Shown: in pieces, positions 41,541-49,775 of the stretch
How the letters are laid out: each line of letters begins with the position of its first letter
Numbering within the stretch: position 1 is the stretch's first letter
The notes under the pieces: model-generated
Databases searched by the model: none
Seen by the model: the letters and a program-made list of their open reading frames with translations, nothing else
What the model was told of the DNA's origin: nothing
Origin: Gaiellasilicea sp033857955
GTDB taxonomy: Bacteria > Actinomycetota > Thermoleophilia > Gaiellales > Gaiellaceae
Length of the DNA stretch: 64,000 bases
Assembly (NCBI GenBank): GCA_033857955.1
Contig: JAWVCW010000039.1
Coordinates: forward strand, 20,906-84,905
Reading direction: 5' to 3'
Translations under genes and position numbers: made by a program

Positions 41541-41553
41541 TGTGTGCGGTGCG

Positions 41554-42744
41554 CTAGATCTTGCGGCGGGGCCGCGAGGGACCCCACTTCGAGTTGCGCC
41601 GCTTCGATGCGTAGACGAGCCGCGGCGGCGCGACGGTCATTCCTTCGCTCTTGAACTGCTCGGTGTGCCCGAGCATGCGCGCGACGTGACTGACCTCGGC
41701 CTGCTGCTCGGGGAGGACGAGCGTGACGCCGATGCCGTTCTTCCCCGCGCGACCGGTGCGGCCGATGCGGTGGATGTAGGCGGTGTGCTCCTCCGGCGGA
41801 TCGAAGTTGATCACGTGCGTGATGTCGTCGAGGTCGAGGCCGCGGGCGGCGACGTCGGTGGCGACGAGCGTCTTGACCGTGCCCTCCTCGAAGCGCTTCA
41901 GCGCGCGCTCGCGCTGGCTCTGGTTCATGTCGCCGTGCATCGCGACCGCGGTGACCTCGTGGCGCGCCAGCTTCTGGACGAGCCGGTCGGCGCCGCGCTT
42001 CGTGCGCACGAAGACGAGGACGAGGCCTCGCTCCTTCGCCAGCATCCCAGCGAGGGTCTCGACCTTGTTCTCGGCCGTCACCGGCACGAACTGGTGGTCG
42101 ATCTCGCCCTGCTGCTGGTCGATGGTCAGCTCGGCTTCGAAGCGGGAAGGGTTCGTCGTGTACGCCCGCGCGAGCTCGCCGACCTGGCCGTCGAGCGTCG
42201 CGGAGAAGAACATCGTCTGCCGCTTCTTGGGCAGCCGCGCGACGATCCGGTCGACCTGCGGCTGGAAGCCCATGTCCAGCATCCGGTCCGCCTCGTCGAG
42301 GATCAGCATGCGGACGCCGTCGAGCGAGACGATCCGGCGCTCGATGAGGTCCTGCAGGCGGCCCGGGGTGGCGACCAGGATGTGCGCGTCACGGGAGGCC
42401 TTTGCCTGCGCCGAGATCGAGACGCCGCCGTACACGGCAGCGACCCTCAGATCATTTGCCGGCGCGATGGTGCCGATCTCGGCCGTGACCTGCGCCGCAA
42501 GCTCGCGGGTGGGGACCAGGACGAGCCCGGAGGGGCGCTCGTCGCTCGCGTCGAGCCGCTCGACGAGCGGCACGGCGAAGGCGAGCGTCTTGCCGGAGCC
42601 CGTCGGCGACTTCGCGAGCACGTCGCGGCCGGCGAGGGCATCCGGGAGCACGAGGCCCTGGATTCGGAATGGAGCGAGGATGTCGCGCTCGGCAAGCGCC
42701 TGTGCGACGCGTTCGGACACGCCCAGCTCGAGGAAAGACTGCAT
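41554..42744 (-). CDS. DEAD-box RNA helicase
   Basis: A 396-residue helicase with all core motifs: the Q motif (PFRIQGLVLPDAL), Walker A (SPTGSGKT), PTREL, DEAD (LILDEADRMLDMG), SAT (FFSATLD), TDVAARGLDLDD and HRIGRTGRAG. The tail is short and basic (SKRRNSKWGPSRPRRKI), probably RNA-binding. It likely remodels ribosomal or messenger RNA. ATG 42744 follows AAGGAG and begins just before the Q motif. The 156-base gap to the divergent aminotransferase gene carries an inverted repeat. Confidence 0.93.
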   Translation of the reverse strand: MQSFLELGVSERVAQALAERDILAPFRIQGLVLPDALAGRDVLAKSPTGSGKTLAFAVPLVERLDASDERPSGLVLVPTRELAAQVTAEIGTIAPANDLRVAAVYGGVSISAQAKASRDAHILVATPGRLQDLIERRIVSLDGVRMLILDEADRMLDMGFQPQVDRIVARLPKKRQTMFFSATLDGQVGELARAYTTNPSRFEAELTIDQQQGEIDHQFVPVTAENKVETLAGMLAKERGLVLVFVRTKRGADRLVQKLARHEVTAVAMHGDMNQSQRERALKRFEEGTVKTLVATDVAARGLDLDDITHVINFDPPEEHTAYIHRIGRTGRAGKNGIGVTLVLPEQQAEVSHVARMLGHTEQFKSEGMTVAPPRLVYASKRRNSKWGPSRPRRKI

Positions 42745-42838
42745 ATTCGATTCGACTCCTTCGGTATCGGTCGAGATCCGCCTGCCTCGCCCGCCTGTGC
42801 CATCGCAGGGAGAACCGAAGAAGAACAAACCTCACAGG

Positions 42839-42887
42839 ACGACACGACGCCGTCCGTAAGGAACAAAGTAGCAGCACCTCGTGTCGT
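42839..42887. promoter_or_regulatory. inverted repeat in the helicase/aminotransferase divergent gap
   Basis: Nine-base arms ACGACACGA (42839-42847) and TCGTGTCGT (42879-42887) flank 31 bases of lower GC, just upstream of the aminotransferase ATG and far upstream of the helicase start. It could be a widely spaced operator or an RNA hairpin in a leader; there is no direct evidence for either. Confidence 0.35.
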
Positions 42888-42900
42888 TAGGGTGCTCGTC

Positions 42901-43968
42901 ATGATCTCGTTTGCCCGCGGCGCGCCGGCGCCTGAGTGCCTCGACGCAGAGCTCCTCGCAGACTGCGCACGTACCGCGATCGAGGCGGACTCGTCGGTGC
43001 TGGCGTACGGCCCCGGCGGCGGCTACGCGCCGTTGCGCGAGTCGCTCGGTACCCGTCACGGAGTCGATCCGGGCCGGGTGCTCCTGACGACGGGTGGGCT
43101 CCAGGGGTTCGTCTTCTACACCGAGGAGCTCCTCGCGTCTCGGCCGGGGCGCGTGCTGGTCGAGGCGCCGACCTACGATCGCCCGCTGAAGATCCTCGCC
43201 CGCCTGGGGGCGGAGGTCGTGCCGCTTCCGATGGACGGGGAAGGCCTCGATCCCGACGGGCTCGAACGCGAGCTCGCCGCGGGCGAGACGAGCTTCCTCT
43301 ACACGATTCCGACCTTTCAGAACCCGAGCGGCCGCACCCTCTCGACCGAGCGGCGCCGGCGCGTTGTCGAGCTCGCGGCTGCACACGGTGTGCCCGTGCT
43401 GGAGGACGACCCGTACGGCCTCGTCCGCTACGAGGGCGAGGCACCGCCGTCGCTCTACGACCTGGAGGGTGGGACGCTCGTCACCTACGCCTCGTCGTTC
43501 TCGAAGACCGTCGCCCCTGGCCTGCGTGTCGGGTGGTTCGTCGCGCCCGCAGAGCTCGCCGCCCGCATCGAAGCGCGGGCGGTGTCGACCTACATCTCAC
43601 CGCCCTTCCTGACGCAGGCGACCGTGCACGAGCTGATCGCCCGAGGCGCGTTCGAGCCGAACCTCGAGCGGATCCGCGGCCTGTTGAAGGCCCGTCGCGA
43701 CGCGATGCTCGGTGCGCTCGAGCGCGAGCTCGGCGACGAGGCGACGTGGAGCGAGCCCGAGGGCGGCTACTTCATCTGGGTCGATCTCCCCGGCGACGCT
43801 GCGGAGCTGCTGTCGCGCGCCGAGGCCGCCGGCGTCACGTTCGTCAAGGGCTCCGACTTCTTTCCTGACGGAGCCGGTGGGCAGTCGGCGCGGCTCGCCT
43901 TCAGCTACGCGTCGCCGTCGGAGATCGACTCCGGCGTGTCGACGCTCGCCTCGCTCTTGCGCGCCTGA
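42901..43968 (+). CDS. PLP-dependent aminotransferase, class I/II (MocR/2-aminoadipate-like)
   Basis: A 355-residue fold-type I aminotransferase. The PLP Lys is in YASSFSKTVAPGLRVGW; TIPTFQNPSGRTLS and VLEDDPYGLVRYEG carry the substrate/PLP-ring contacts. It matches the catalytic part of the MocR/LysN (2-aminoadipate or aromatic aminotransferase) group without an HTH. ATG 42901 starts the family fold; the same frame is open for 672 codons upstream, but that stretch is antisense to the helicase and SAH hydrolase and is not coding. The last 64 bases overlap the convergent LapA-like gene. Confidence 0.88.
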   Translation: MISFARGAPAPECLDAELLADCARTAIEADSSVLAYGPGGGYAPLRESLGTRHGVDPGRVLLTTGGLQGFVFYTEELLASRPGRVLVEAPTYDRPLKILARLGAEVVPLPMDGEGLDPDGLERELAAGETSFLYTIPTFQNPSGRTLSTERRRRVVELAAAHGVPVLEDDPYGLVRYEGEAPPSLYDLEGGTLVTYASSFSKTVAPGLRVGWFVAPAELAARIEARAVSTYISPPFLTQATVHELIARGAFEPNLERIRGLLKARRDAMLGALERELGDEATWSEPEGGYFIWVDLPGDAAELLSRAEAAGVTFVKGSDFFPDGAGGQSARLAFSYASPSEIDSGVSTLASLLRA

Positions 43969-44204
43969 CGGCGGCGGTGCAGCTGCGAGACCAGCACGCC
44001 GCCGACGAGACCGGCGAGCAGCGAGAGCAGGATCACCCAGATCAGCGACGTCCGTGCCTCGCCGAAGACGAAGTTGACGGAGGCTTCCTTGTCGTTACCG
44101 ACGACGAACGCAATCAGGTAGGCGCCGATCAGGATCAGCAGGCCGAGCGAGATCCAGAGGCGCGGCTGCCAGCTGCGGTCGAACTCGACGCGGGGCGACT
44201 CCAT
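43905..44204 (-). CDS. LapA-domain (DUF1049) small membrane protein
   Basis: A 99-residue protein with two membrane helices (LWISLGLLILIGAYLIAFVV and LIWVILLSLLAGLVGGVLV) separated by the typical NDKEASVNFVFGE loop, then a basic stretch (HRRRQARK) and an acidic tail. This is the LapA (lipopolysaccharide assembly protein A) domain layout, also common in Gram-positives where its role is unclear. It follows the Cys-rich small gene by 12 bases and overlaps the convergent aminotransferase end. Confidence 0.8.
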   Translation of the reverse strand: MESPRVEFDRSWQPRLWISLGLLILIGAYLIAFVVGNDKEASVNFVFGEARTSLIWVILLSLLAGLVGGVLVSQLHRRRQARKSEASVDTPESISDGDA

Positions 44205-44216
44205 TGGAAGAGAATT

Positions 44217-44396
44217 CTACGCGGCGGCGAAGCTCGGCGCATGCGTCGGCGCCGGAACGAGACGCGGCTGCCGAGGTGGTTCGAGCGCACCCTTCGCCAG
44301 GCGATGCGTGGGGCACGGAGTGTTGCCGGGCAGGGCGCACAACCCTGCCTGCCGGAAATAGCAGTTTTCACAGCTTGCTTCAACAGATTTGCTCAT
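44217..44396 (-). CDS. small Cys-rich zinc-finger-like protein (59 aa)
   Basis: ATG 44396 is preceded by AAGAGGGG. The protein begins MSKSVEASCENCYFRQAGLC and continues ALPGNTPCPTHRLA: Cys 9, 12, 20 and 28 are spaced C-x2-C-x7-C-x7-C with a following His 31, a plausible single zinc or Fe-S site. The rest is a Pro/Ala-rich tail. The CENCYFRQ...C...PCPT pattern looks like a conserved small-protein family; its function is unknown. It ends 12 bases before the LapA-like gene, so they are probably co-expressed. Confidence 0.65.
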   Translation of the reverse strand: MSKSVEASCENCYFRQAGLCALPGNTPCPTHRLAKGALEPPRQPRLVPAPTHAPSFAAA

Positions 44397-44529
44397 GGCC
44401 CCTCTTGCTTGGGTCCCTTCCCCTCAGGACAGGTGCACTATGTCGATGGTTTTCGATTGCAGCAAGCCCTCTGCCCAGGAAAACGGTGCAATTTCCGGAG
44501 CTTTCTACTGCCGGGAAAATTCCTGCTAA
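44397..44529. promoter_or_regulatory. lower-GC gap upstream of the Cys-rich gene
   Basis: 133 bases between the PDZ-protease stop and the Cys-rich gene, clearly lower in GC than the neighbours, so probably the promoter/leader of the Cys-rich-LapA unit. An imperfect inverted repeat TTTCCGG ... CCGGGAAA (44490-44517) is visible; no confident -35/-10 pair. Confidence 0.35.
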
Positions 44530-45531
44530 CTAGGGTTTTCTCGGCAAAGTTGCCAGGGCGCGCAACGCCTGTCGAAAACTCTCCACAGGGATCACGCGCA
44601 GATCCCCTGCGTACCGGCGTGCCTCGTTTGCGTTATCCCCAGCCGGGGCGAGGAAGACATCGGCGCCGGAGCGCTTTGCGCCGATCACCTTCTGCTTGAC
44701 CCCGCCGATCGGCCCGACGCGGCCGTCGAGCTCGATCTCGCCCGTCGCAGCGACCTTGAGGCCACGGTCGACGTTTCCGCGCAGCTCCTCCGCGATGTCG
44801 AGAGCGAACGCGAGGCCCGCCGACGGGCCCCCGACGCCGTGGAGGTCGATCTTGACGTCGAGCGGGAGCTTGATGTCCGCGGATTGCTCGACCTGGACGC
44901 CGATGATCGGCCGGCCTTTCTCGACCGGGCTTTCGATCGTGCCGACCTTGACGGTGCGCGTCGCGCCGCCGGCGCGGACCGACAGGTCAACGGTCTCGCC
45001 GGGCTTGTGCTTTGCGATCAGCCGGCGCAGGTCGTCGGGTGTCTTCACCGGCTTGCCGTCGACTCCGACGATCACCTCGGTTGCCTCGAGCTTCCCGTCG
45101 GCGGGCGAGCCCGGCGCCACGGCGACGACGAGCGACCCCTCCGGCTTGGCGGTGACCTTGTAGCCGAGCTCGCGGAGCGCGACCGCAGCGCCGATCAGCT
45201 GCGAGCGGTCCATCTGCCGCAGGTTCTGACGGCGGCGCTCGACGAAGGTCGTCCCCGGCGGGACGAGCGCGCTCTTGGGGACGAGGTCGGAGCCGTCGGG
45301 CCGGGCGGCGGGCAGGATCTCCTCCAGCACCGACGCCTGCCGGACGATCACGTCCACGTAGTAGATCCCGCCGGGCGGATGAGGCTTCTCGCCTTCCACC
45401 TGAACGAGGTTCGCGAGCGGCTTGGCCCGGTCCGGCAGGAGGAGGTAGCTGTCGGATGGATAGAGCCACGCCGCGCCGACGGCGATCGCGGCGAGCACCG
45501 CCCCGAAGGCGACTAGCCGGAGCGGCTTCAC
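44530..45531 (-). CDS. membrane-anchored PDZ-Lon-type protease (YlbL-like)
   Basis: A 333-residue protein. An N-terminal anchor helix (LRLVAFGAVLAAIAVGAAWL) is followed by an N-terminal domain, a PDZ domain (about 135-215; VVAVAPGSPADGKL, VDGKPVKTPDDLRRLIA) and a Lon-like protease domain with the Ser-Lys dyad in GVGGPSAGLAFALD and GGVKQKVIGAKRSGAD. It probably degrades membrane or extracytoplasmic proteins. GTG 45531 overlaps the SDR stop by four bases; an open frame further upstream is the SDR gene in another frame. Confidence 0.88.
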   Translation of the reverse strand: MKPLRLVAFGAVLAAIAVGAAWLYPSDSYLLLPDRAKPLANLVQVEGEKPHPPGGIYYVDVIVRQASVLEEILPAARPDGSDLVPKSALVPPGTTFVERRRQNLRQMDRSQLIGAAVALRELGYKVTAKPEGSLVVAVAPGSPADGKLEATEVIVGVDGKPVKTPDDLRRLIAKHKPGETVDLSVRAGGATRTVKVGTIESPVEKGRPIIGVQVEQSADIKLPLDVKIDLHGVGGPSAGLAFALDIAEELRGNVDRGLKVAATGEIELDGRVGPIGGVKQKVIGAKRSGADVFLAPAGDNANEARRYAGDLRVIPVESFRQALRALATLPRKP

Positions 45532-46271
45532 AGCAGGCTCCGGGTCAGGCCACCGTCGATGCCGATCGTCGTCCCGGAGATGTAGGCGCCACGGTCGGAC
45601 GCGAGGAAGCAGACGACATCCCCCACCTCGCGGGCGGTGCCGAGCCGCCGGAGAGGGATCGTCGCGAGGTCGGCTTCGGTGGGGCCGTCCGGGTACACCT
45701 CCCTGATCCGCTCGGTGTCGATTCGCCCTGGAGCCACGGCGTTCACGGTCACGCCCTTCGGGCCGAGCTCGCGCGACGCGGTCTTCAGCCAGCCGACGAG
45801 GCCGGGACGGATGGCGCTCGAGAGGGCGAGCGTGTCGACCGGCTCCTTGACCGCGCTCGACGTGATCGCGATCACGCGCCCGTGGCCGCTTGCCTCCAGA
45901 TGTGGCCGGCACAGGCGCACGAGCCTGATCGAAGAGAGGAAGAGGAGCTCGAACGCCTCCTCGGCCTGGCGATCGGTGATCTCGAGCGCGCGTGTCCGTG
46001 GCGGCCCACCGCTGTTGAGCACGAGCACGTCGATGCCGCCGAACGCCTCGAGCGTGCTCGCCACGAGCCGCTCCAGGTCGTCCACGCTCGTGACGTCGCC
46101 TTGCACCGCGAGCTCACCGAGCCGCTCCGCCTCCCGCTCGAGGACGTCCTGCCGACGAGCGAACATCGCGACGTTCGCGCCGTCGGCGGCGAGCGCCTCG
46201 GCGCAGCCAAGGCCGATTCCGGCGGACGCCCCGCAGACGATCGCCGTGCGCCCGTGGAGCCCGAGCTCCAT
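45528..46271 (-). CDS. atypical short-chain dehydrogenase/reductase (no catalytic Tyr)
   Basis: A 247-residue SDR with an N-terminal NAD(P) motif (IVCGASAGIGLGCAEALA), the VLNSGGPP segment in place of NNAG, catalytic-like Ser in AITSSAVKEP, and the C-terminal FLASDRGAYISGTTIGIDGG. The YxxxK motif is replaced: SSAIRPGLVGWLKTASREL keeps the Lys but has Ile where Tyr should be. Such Tyr-less SDRs form a recognisable subgroup and may be inactive as classical reductases or use a different mechanism. It is first in a coupled pair with the PDZ-Lon protease. Confidence 0.85.
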   Translation of the reverse strand: MELGLHGRTAIVCGASAGIGLGCAEALAADGANVAMFARRQDVLEREAERLGELAVQGDVTSVDDLERLVASTLEAFGGIDVLVLNSGGPPRTRALEITDRQAEEAFELLFLSSIRLVRLCRPHLEASGHGRVIAITSSAVKEPVDTLALSSAIRPGLVGWLKTASRELGPKGVTVNAVAPGRIDTERIREVYPDGPTEADLATIPLRRLGTAREVGDVVCFLASDRGAYISGTTIGIDGGLTRSLL

Positions 46272-46333
46272 GCTAGTTGGCGCAAGATGAGCATCCGCGG
46301 AAGCGGACGCTCATCGCGCGAAGATCCCTAAAG

Positions 46334-46352
46334 GGGCCGCCTTCGGCGGCCC
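46334..46352 (-). terminator. hairpin after malate dehydrogenase
   Basis: Perfect 8-base GC stem GGGCCGCC/GGCGGCCC with a TTC loop, flanked by A-rich sequence (CCTAAA before, AAAGAT after). It sits 28 bases beyond the malate dehydrogenase stop on the minus strand, where its left flank reads as a short T-run in the transcript, consistent with an intrinsic terminator. Confidence 0.65.
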
Positions 46353-46379
46353 AAAGATCACAGTCGGTCCGGGTCGACA

Positions 46380-47309
46380 TCAATCCTTAGGTCGAAGCAC
46401 GCCGACGACCTCGCGGACGGCGTCCGCGGAGGCCTTCAGCGCCTGCTGCTCGGCGTCGTCGAGGTCGAGCTCGACGATCCGCTCGATCCCGCTCGAGCCG
46501 AGGACGACAGGCACGCCCATGTAGAGGCCGTCGATGCCGTACTCGCCCTCGAGGTAGGCGGTGCAGGGAAGGACGCGCTTCTCGTCGAGGACGATGGCGT
46601 CGACCATCTGCGCGGCGGCCGCGCCGGGCGCGTACCAGGCAGAGGTGCCGAGCAGGTTGACGAGCTCTCCGCCGCCCTTGGCGGTGCGCTCGACCATCGC
46701 CTGGATCCGATCCTCGGCCGCGAGCTTCCGTAGCGGGATGCCGCCCACGGTCGTCGCGGAGACGACGGGCACCATCTGGTCGCCGTGACCGCCGAGCACC
46801 ATCGCGGTCACGTCCTTGATCGACATGCCGGTCTCCCAGGCGATGAACGCCGAGAAGCGGGCCGTGTCGAGAATCCCCGCCATCCCGAAGACGCGCTCCT
46901 TCGGCCAGGCGGAGACGTTCTTCGCGACGTGGCACATCGCGTCGAGTGGATTGGAGACGACGACCAGGATCGTGTCCGGGCTGGCGGCGATCACCTGCTC
47001 GGTGACGGACGTGACGATCTTCTCGTTCGTCGTCACGAGGTCGTCGCGGCTCATGCCGGGCTGCCGCGGCAGGCCGGCCGTGATCACGACGACCTCGGAG
47101 CCGGCCGACTCGTCGTAGCTGTTCGAGCCGATCACGTTCGCCTCGTAGCCGAGGACCGCGCCCGCCTGATTGATGTCGAGTGCCTTGCCCTGCGGGAGGC
47201 CTTCCTTGATGTCCACGAGCACGACGTCGGCGTAGTCGCGCCGCGCGAGCTCCTGGGCGCAGGTCGCGCCGACGTTGCCCGCTCCCACGACGGTGACCTT
47301 CGGCCTCAC
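46380..47309 (-). CDS. mdh: malate dehydrogenase, LDH-like type
   Basis: A 309-residue NAD-dependent dehydrogenase with the Rossmann motif VTVVGAGNVGATCAQELA, the NAD-selecting Asp in VVLVDIKEG, substrate Arg motifs (GLPRQPGMSRDDL), VSNPLDAMCHV, and catalytic His in MVLGGHGDQMVP. It interconverts malate and oxaloacetate for the TCA cycle. GTG 47309 has GGAGGTG closely upstream. It is divergent from the citrate synthase pair with 90 bases between starts, so the shared promoter region links two consecutive TCA steps. Confidence 0.94.
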   Translation of the reverse strand: MRPKVTVVGAGNVGATCAQELARRDYADVVLVDIKEGLPQGKALDINQAGAVLGYEANVIGSNSYDESAGSEVVVITAGLPRQPGMSRDDLVTTNEKIVTSVTEQVIAASPDTILVVVSNPLDAMCHVAKNVSAWPKERVFGMAGILDTARFSAFIAWETGMSIKDVTAMVLGGHGDQMVPVVSATTVGGIPLRKLAAEDRIQAMVERTAKGGGELVNLLGTSAWYAPGAAAAQMVDAIVLDEKRVLPCTAYLEGEYGIDGLYMGVPVVLGSSGIERIVELDLDDAEQQALKASADAVREVVGVLRPKD

Positions 47310-47399
47310 GGTCGCACCTCCAGCTTCGCGATGATCACCATTCGGCGGCTGACTCTACCGACCGGTTGCAGGCGAGCGTTGTGGGTATGGTCCGTTGCA

Positions 47400-48533
47400 A
47401 TGGCAGGCCCGAAGAAGTCCGTGGCGCTCTCCGGCATCTCGGTCGCCGAGACGAGCATCTGCTCGATCGATCCGGACGAGGGCGTGCTCATGTTCCGGGG
47501 CTACGACATCGCCGGCCTGGCCGAGCATTCGAGCTACGAGGAGGTCGCGTACCTCCTGCTCGAGGGGGAGCTGCCGTCAGCCGGGGAGCTCGAGTCGTTC
47601 AAGGACGAGCTGGGCGCCGCGCGCGGGTTGCCGCCGGCCGTGCAGACGATCGTCGACGGGAACGCGATGGACGCTTCGCCGATGGAGACGCTGCGCACGG
47701 CGACCTCGGCGCTCTCCTTCTCCGACCCTGCCGAGGACGCGATCGACCACGCGAACGAGCGGCGCAAGGCGGTCGCGCTGATCGCCCAGCTACCGACCAT
47801 CGTCGCGCGCTACGAGCGGCGCCGCCGGGGCGAGCCGGTCGTCCACCCCGACCCCTCGCTCGACTACGCCGAGAACTTCCTCGCGATGCTTCGCGGCGAG
47901 GCGCCCGACCCGGAGGAGGCGCGCGCGTTCGAGGTCGCGATGATCCTCCACGCCGAGCACGAGATGAACGCCTCGACGTTCACGGCTCGCGTCGTCGCCG
48001 GCACGAACGCCGACATGCACTCGGCGATCGTCGGCGCCATCTGCGCGCTGAAGGGGCCGCTGCACGGCGGCGCCAACCAGGCGGCGATGGCGATGCTGGA
48101 GGAGTTCGGCTCCGCCGGCGGCGTCGCCGAGGGCGTGCGGCGCCGGCTGGAGGAGAAGAAGCCGCTCTACGGCTTCGGACATCCGCTCTACCGCGCGATG
48201 GACCCGCGCGCTCCGATCCTGCGCCGCCTCTCCGAGCAGTTCGCGGACGAGAGCGAGCCCAACTTCCTCGAGCTCGCGGCGACCGCCGAGCGCGAGGCGC
48301 AGGAGCAGAAGGGGCTCTGGCCGAACGTCGACCTCTATTCCGGCGTCCTCTACCACTACCTCGGGATCCCCAAGGACCTCTTCATCCCGCTCTTCGAGAT
48401 GAGCCGCGTCGCGGGCCAGGCCGCGCACGTGCTCGAGCAGCACGCCGGCGGGAAGATCATCCGCCCGAGCTCCGAGTACGTCGGCGAGCCGCGCCGCGAC
48501 TATCCCGTGCATGAGCTGCGGAGCGAGCGATGA
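47400..48533 (+). CDS. citrate synthase (first of tandem pair)
   Basis: A 377-residue citrate/2-methylcitrate synthase with the catalytic triad in sequence: His in LKGPLHGGANQAA, His in LYGFGHPLYRAMDP and Asp in NVDLYSGVLYHYLG. It begins with SVALSGISVAETSICSIDPD, the usual short-form bacterial citrate synthase start. ATG 47400 is used; the frame is open upstream but lies antisense to mdh. It condenses oxaloacetate with acetyl-CoA, or propionyl-CoA if it is the methylcitrate type. The second synthase gene overlaps its end by four bases. Confidence 0.92.
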   Translation: MAGPKKSVALSGISVAETSICSIDPDEGVLMFRGYDIAGLAEHSSYEEVAYLLLEGELPSAGELESFKDELGAARGLPPAVQTIVDGNAMDASPMETLRTATSALSFSDPAEDAIDHANERRKAVALIAQLPTIVARYERRRRGEPVVHPDPSLDYAENFLAMLRGEAPDPEEARAFEVAMILHAEHEMNASTFTARVVAGTNADMHSAIVGAICALKGPLHGGANQAAMAMLEEFGSAGGVAEGVRRRLEEKKPLYGFGHPLYRAMDPRAPILRRLSEQFADESEPNFLELAATAEREAQEQKGLWPNVDLYSGVLYHYLGIPKDLFIPLFEMSRVAGQAAHVLEQHAGGKIIRPSSEYVGEPRRDYPVHELRSER

Positions 48534-49621
48534 GCGACTTCAAGCCGGGGCTCGAGGGTGTCGTCGCCTTCGAGACGGAGATCGCGGAGCCCGACCGCGA
48601 GGGTGGCGCGCTTCGCTATCGCGGCGTCGACATCGAGGACCTGGTCGGGAAGTACCGGTTCGAGCAGGTCTGGGGCCTCCTCGTCGACGAGAGCTTCGAG
48701 CCCGGCTTGCCGGCGGTCGCGCCCTACGAGGGCGGCGGCCTCACCGGCGACACGCCCGCCGACCTCCAGTCGGTGACAGCCCGCCTCGGCGCCGAGTGGG
48801 AGCTGAAGAAGCTGATCGACCTCACCGACGACCAGGCGCGCGAGGACCTGCGCCGTGTCTCGGCCCAGTTCATCTCGATCGCCGCGCAGTCGGCGCGGCT
48901 CGCGGACGGGAAGACGGATCGCGTCCCCGCCGAAACCGTTGCGCAGGGAAAGACGACCGCGGAGCGCTTCCTGCTCGAGTGGCGCGGCGAGGCGGATCGG
49001 AAGCACGTGCAGGCGATCGACACGTACTGGATCTGCACCTGCGAGCACGGGCTCAATGCCTCGACCTTCGTCGCGCGGATCACGGCCTCGACCGGCTCGG
49101 ACTGCGCGGCGGCGCTCTCGTCGGCGGTCGGCGCGCTCTCGGGCCCGCTGCACGGCGGCGCGCCTGCCCGCGTGCTGCCGATGCTCGACGCGGCCGCGGA
49201 ATCCGGCGATCCCCAGGCGTACGTCGAGAGCCTGATCGAGAAGGGCGAGCGGCTGATGGGCTTCGGCCACCGGGTCTACCGTGCTGAGGATCCGCGCGCC
49301 CGTCTCCTCAAGGGGACGGCGAAGGAGCTCGGTGCACCGCGCTACGAGGTGGCTGAGAAGCTGGAGCAGGCCGCGCTCGCCGCGCTGCGGAAGAAGTCGC
49401 CCGACCGGCCGCTCGAGACGAACGTCGAGTTCTGGTCCGCGGTCGTCCTCGACGTCGCCGACGTGCCGCCGCAGCTCGCGCCGGCGATGTTCGCCTGCTC
49501 GCGCACCGCGGGCTGGTCGGCGCACATCCTGGAGCAGAAGAAGCTCAACCGGCTCGTCCGGCCGTCGGCGAAGTACGTCGGCCCCGGCCCTCGGCCGGCC
49601 TCCTCCATCCCAGGCGCGTGA
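48530..49621 (+). CDS. citrate synthase 2 (CitA-like, second of tandem pair)
   Basis: A 363-residue paralogue with GPLHGGAPARVLPM and LMGFGHRVYRAEDPR (both catalytic His). In the third motif, NVEFWSAVVLDVAD, Glu stands where most citrate synthases have Asp; actinobacterial CitA-type enzymes share this NVEFW form. The ending RPSAKYVGPGPRP is typical of CitA. It starts four bases inside its neighbour, so the two are made together, perhaps as alternative isozymes or as hetero-oligomer partners. Actual activity is not certain given the Asp-to-Glu change. Confidence 0.9.
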   Translation: MSDFKPGLEGVVAFETEIAEPDREGGALRYRGVDIEDLVGKYRFEQVWGLLVDESFEPGLPAVAPYEGGGLTGDTPADLQSVTARLGAEWELKKLIDLTDDQAREDLRRVSAQFISIAAQSARLADGKTDRVPAETVAQGKTTAERFLLEWRGEADRKHVQAIDTYWICTCEHGLNASTFVARITASTGSDCAAALSSAVGALSGPLHGGAPARVLPMLDAAAESGDPQAYVESLIEKGERLMGFGHRVYRAEDPRARLLKGTAKELGAPRYEVAEKLEQAALAALRKKSPDRPLETNVEFWSAVVLDVADVPPQLAPAMFACSRTAGWSAHILEQKKLNRLVRPSAKYVGPGPRPASSIPGA

Positions 49622-49649
49622 CTCCCGCGCCCCTGGCCGGCGTCGCGTC

Positions 49650-49770
49650 ACGGCCGGCAAAGCCGGCCTCCGGCGTCGCCTCGCGCCGCTCGCGGCACCC
49701 GGCTCTTCGAGTTCGTACCTCCGTACTGTCCTCTCCGGCCGTGCGCCGCGAGCGACGCGCCAGGAGCGCG
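49650..49770. repeat. hairpin-rich repeat element upstream of the HEAT-like gene
   Basis: It begins with a perfect hairpin GGCCGGC-aaa-GCCGGCC (49652-49668). Two long GC-rich arms follow that pair imperfectly around a lower-GC loop (near 49711-49730). The right arm ends CGACGCGCCAGGAG, close to CACGCGCCAGGA of the element repeated at 63.5-64 kb. The arms of the two elements differ in sequence yet keep the same layout. Its AGGAG end doubles as ribosome site for the next gene; the first hairpin may terminate the citrate synthase transcript. Confidence 0.6.
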
Positions 49771-49775
49771 GGCCA

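Noticed and set aside
40885..42900. 672-codon N-terminal extension of the aminotransferase at 42.9 kb
   Set aside because: It runs antisense through the SAH hydrolase and helicase genes, shows no domain, and the aminotransferase fold starts at ATG 42901.
44217..44529. SRP RNA, tmRNA or RNase P RNA in the lower-GC region
   Set aside because: None of their conserved core sequences is present; a Cys-rich ORF explains part of it better.
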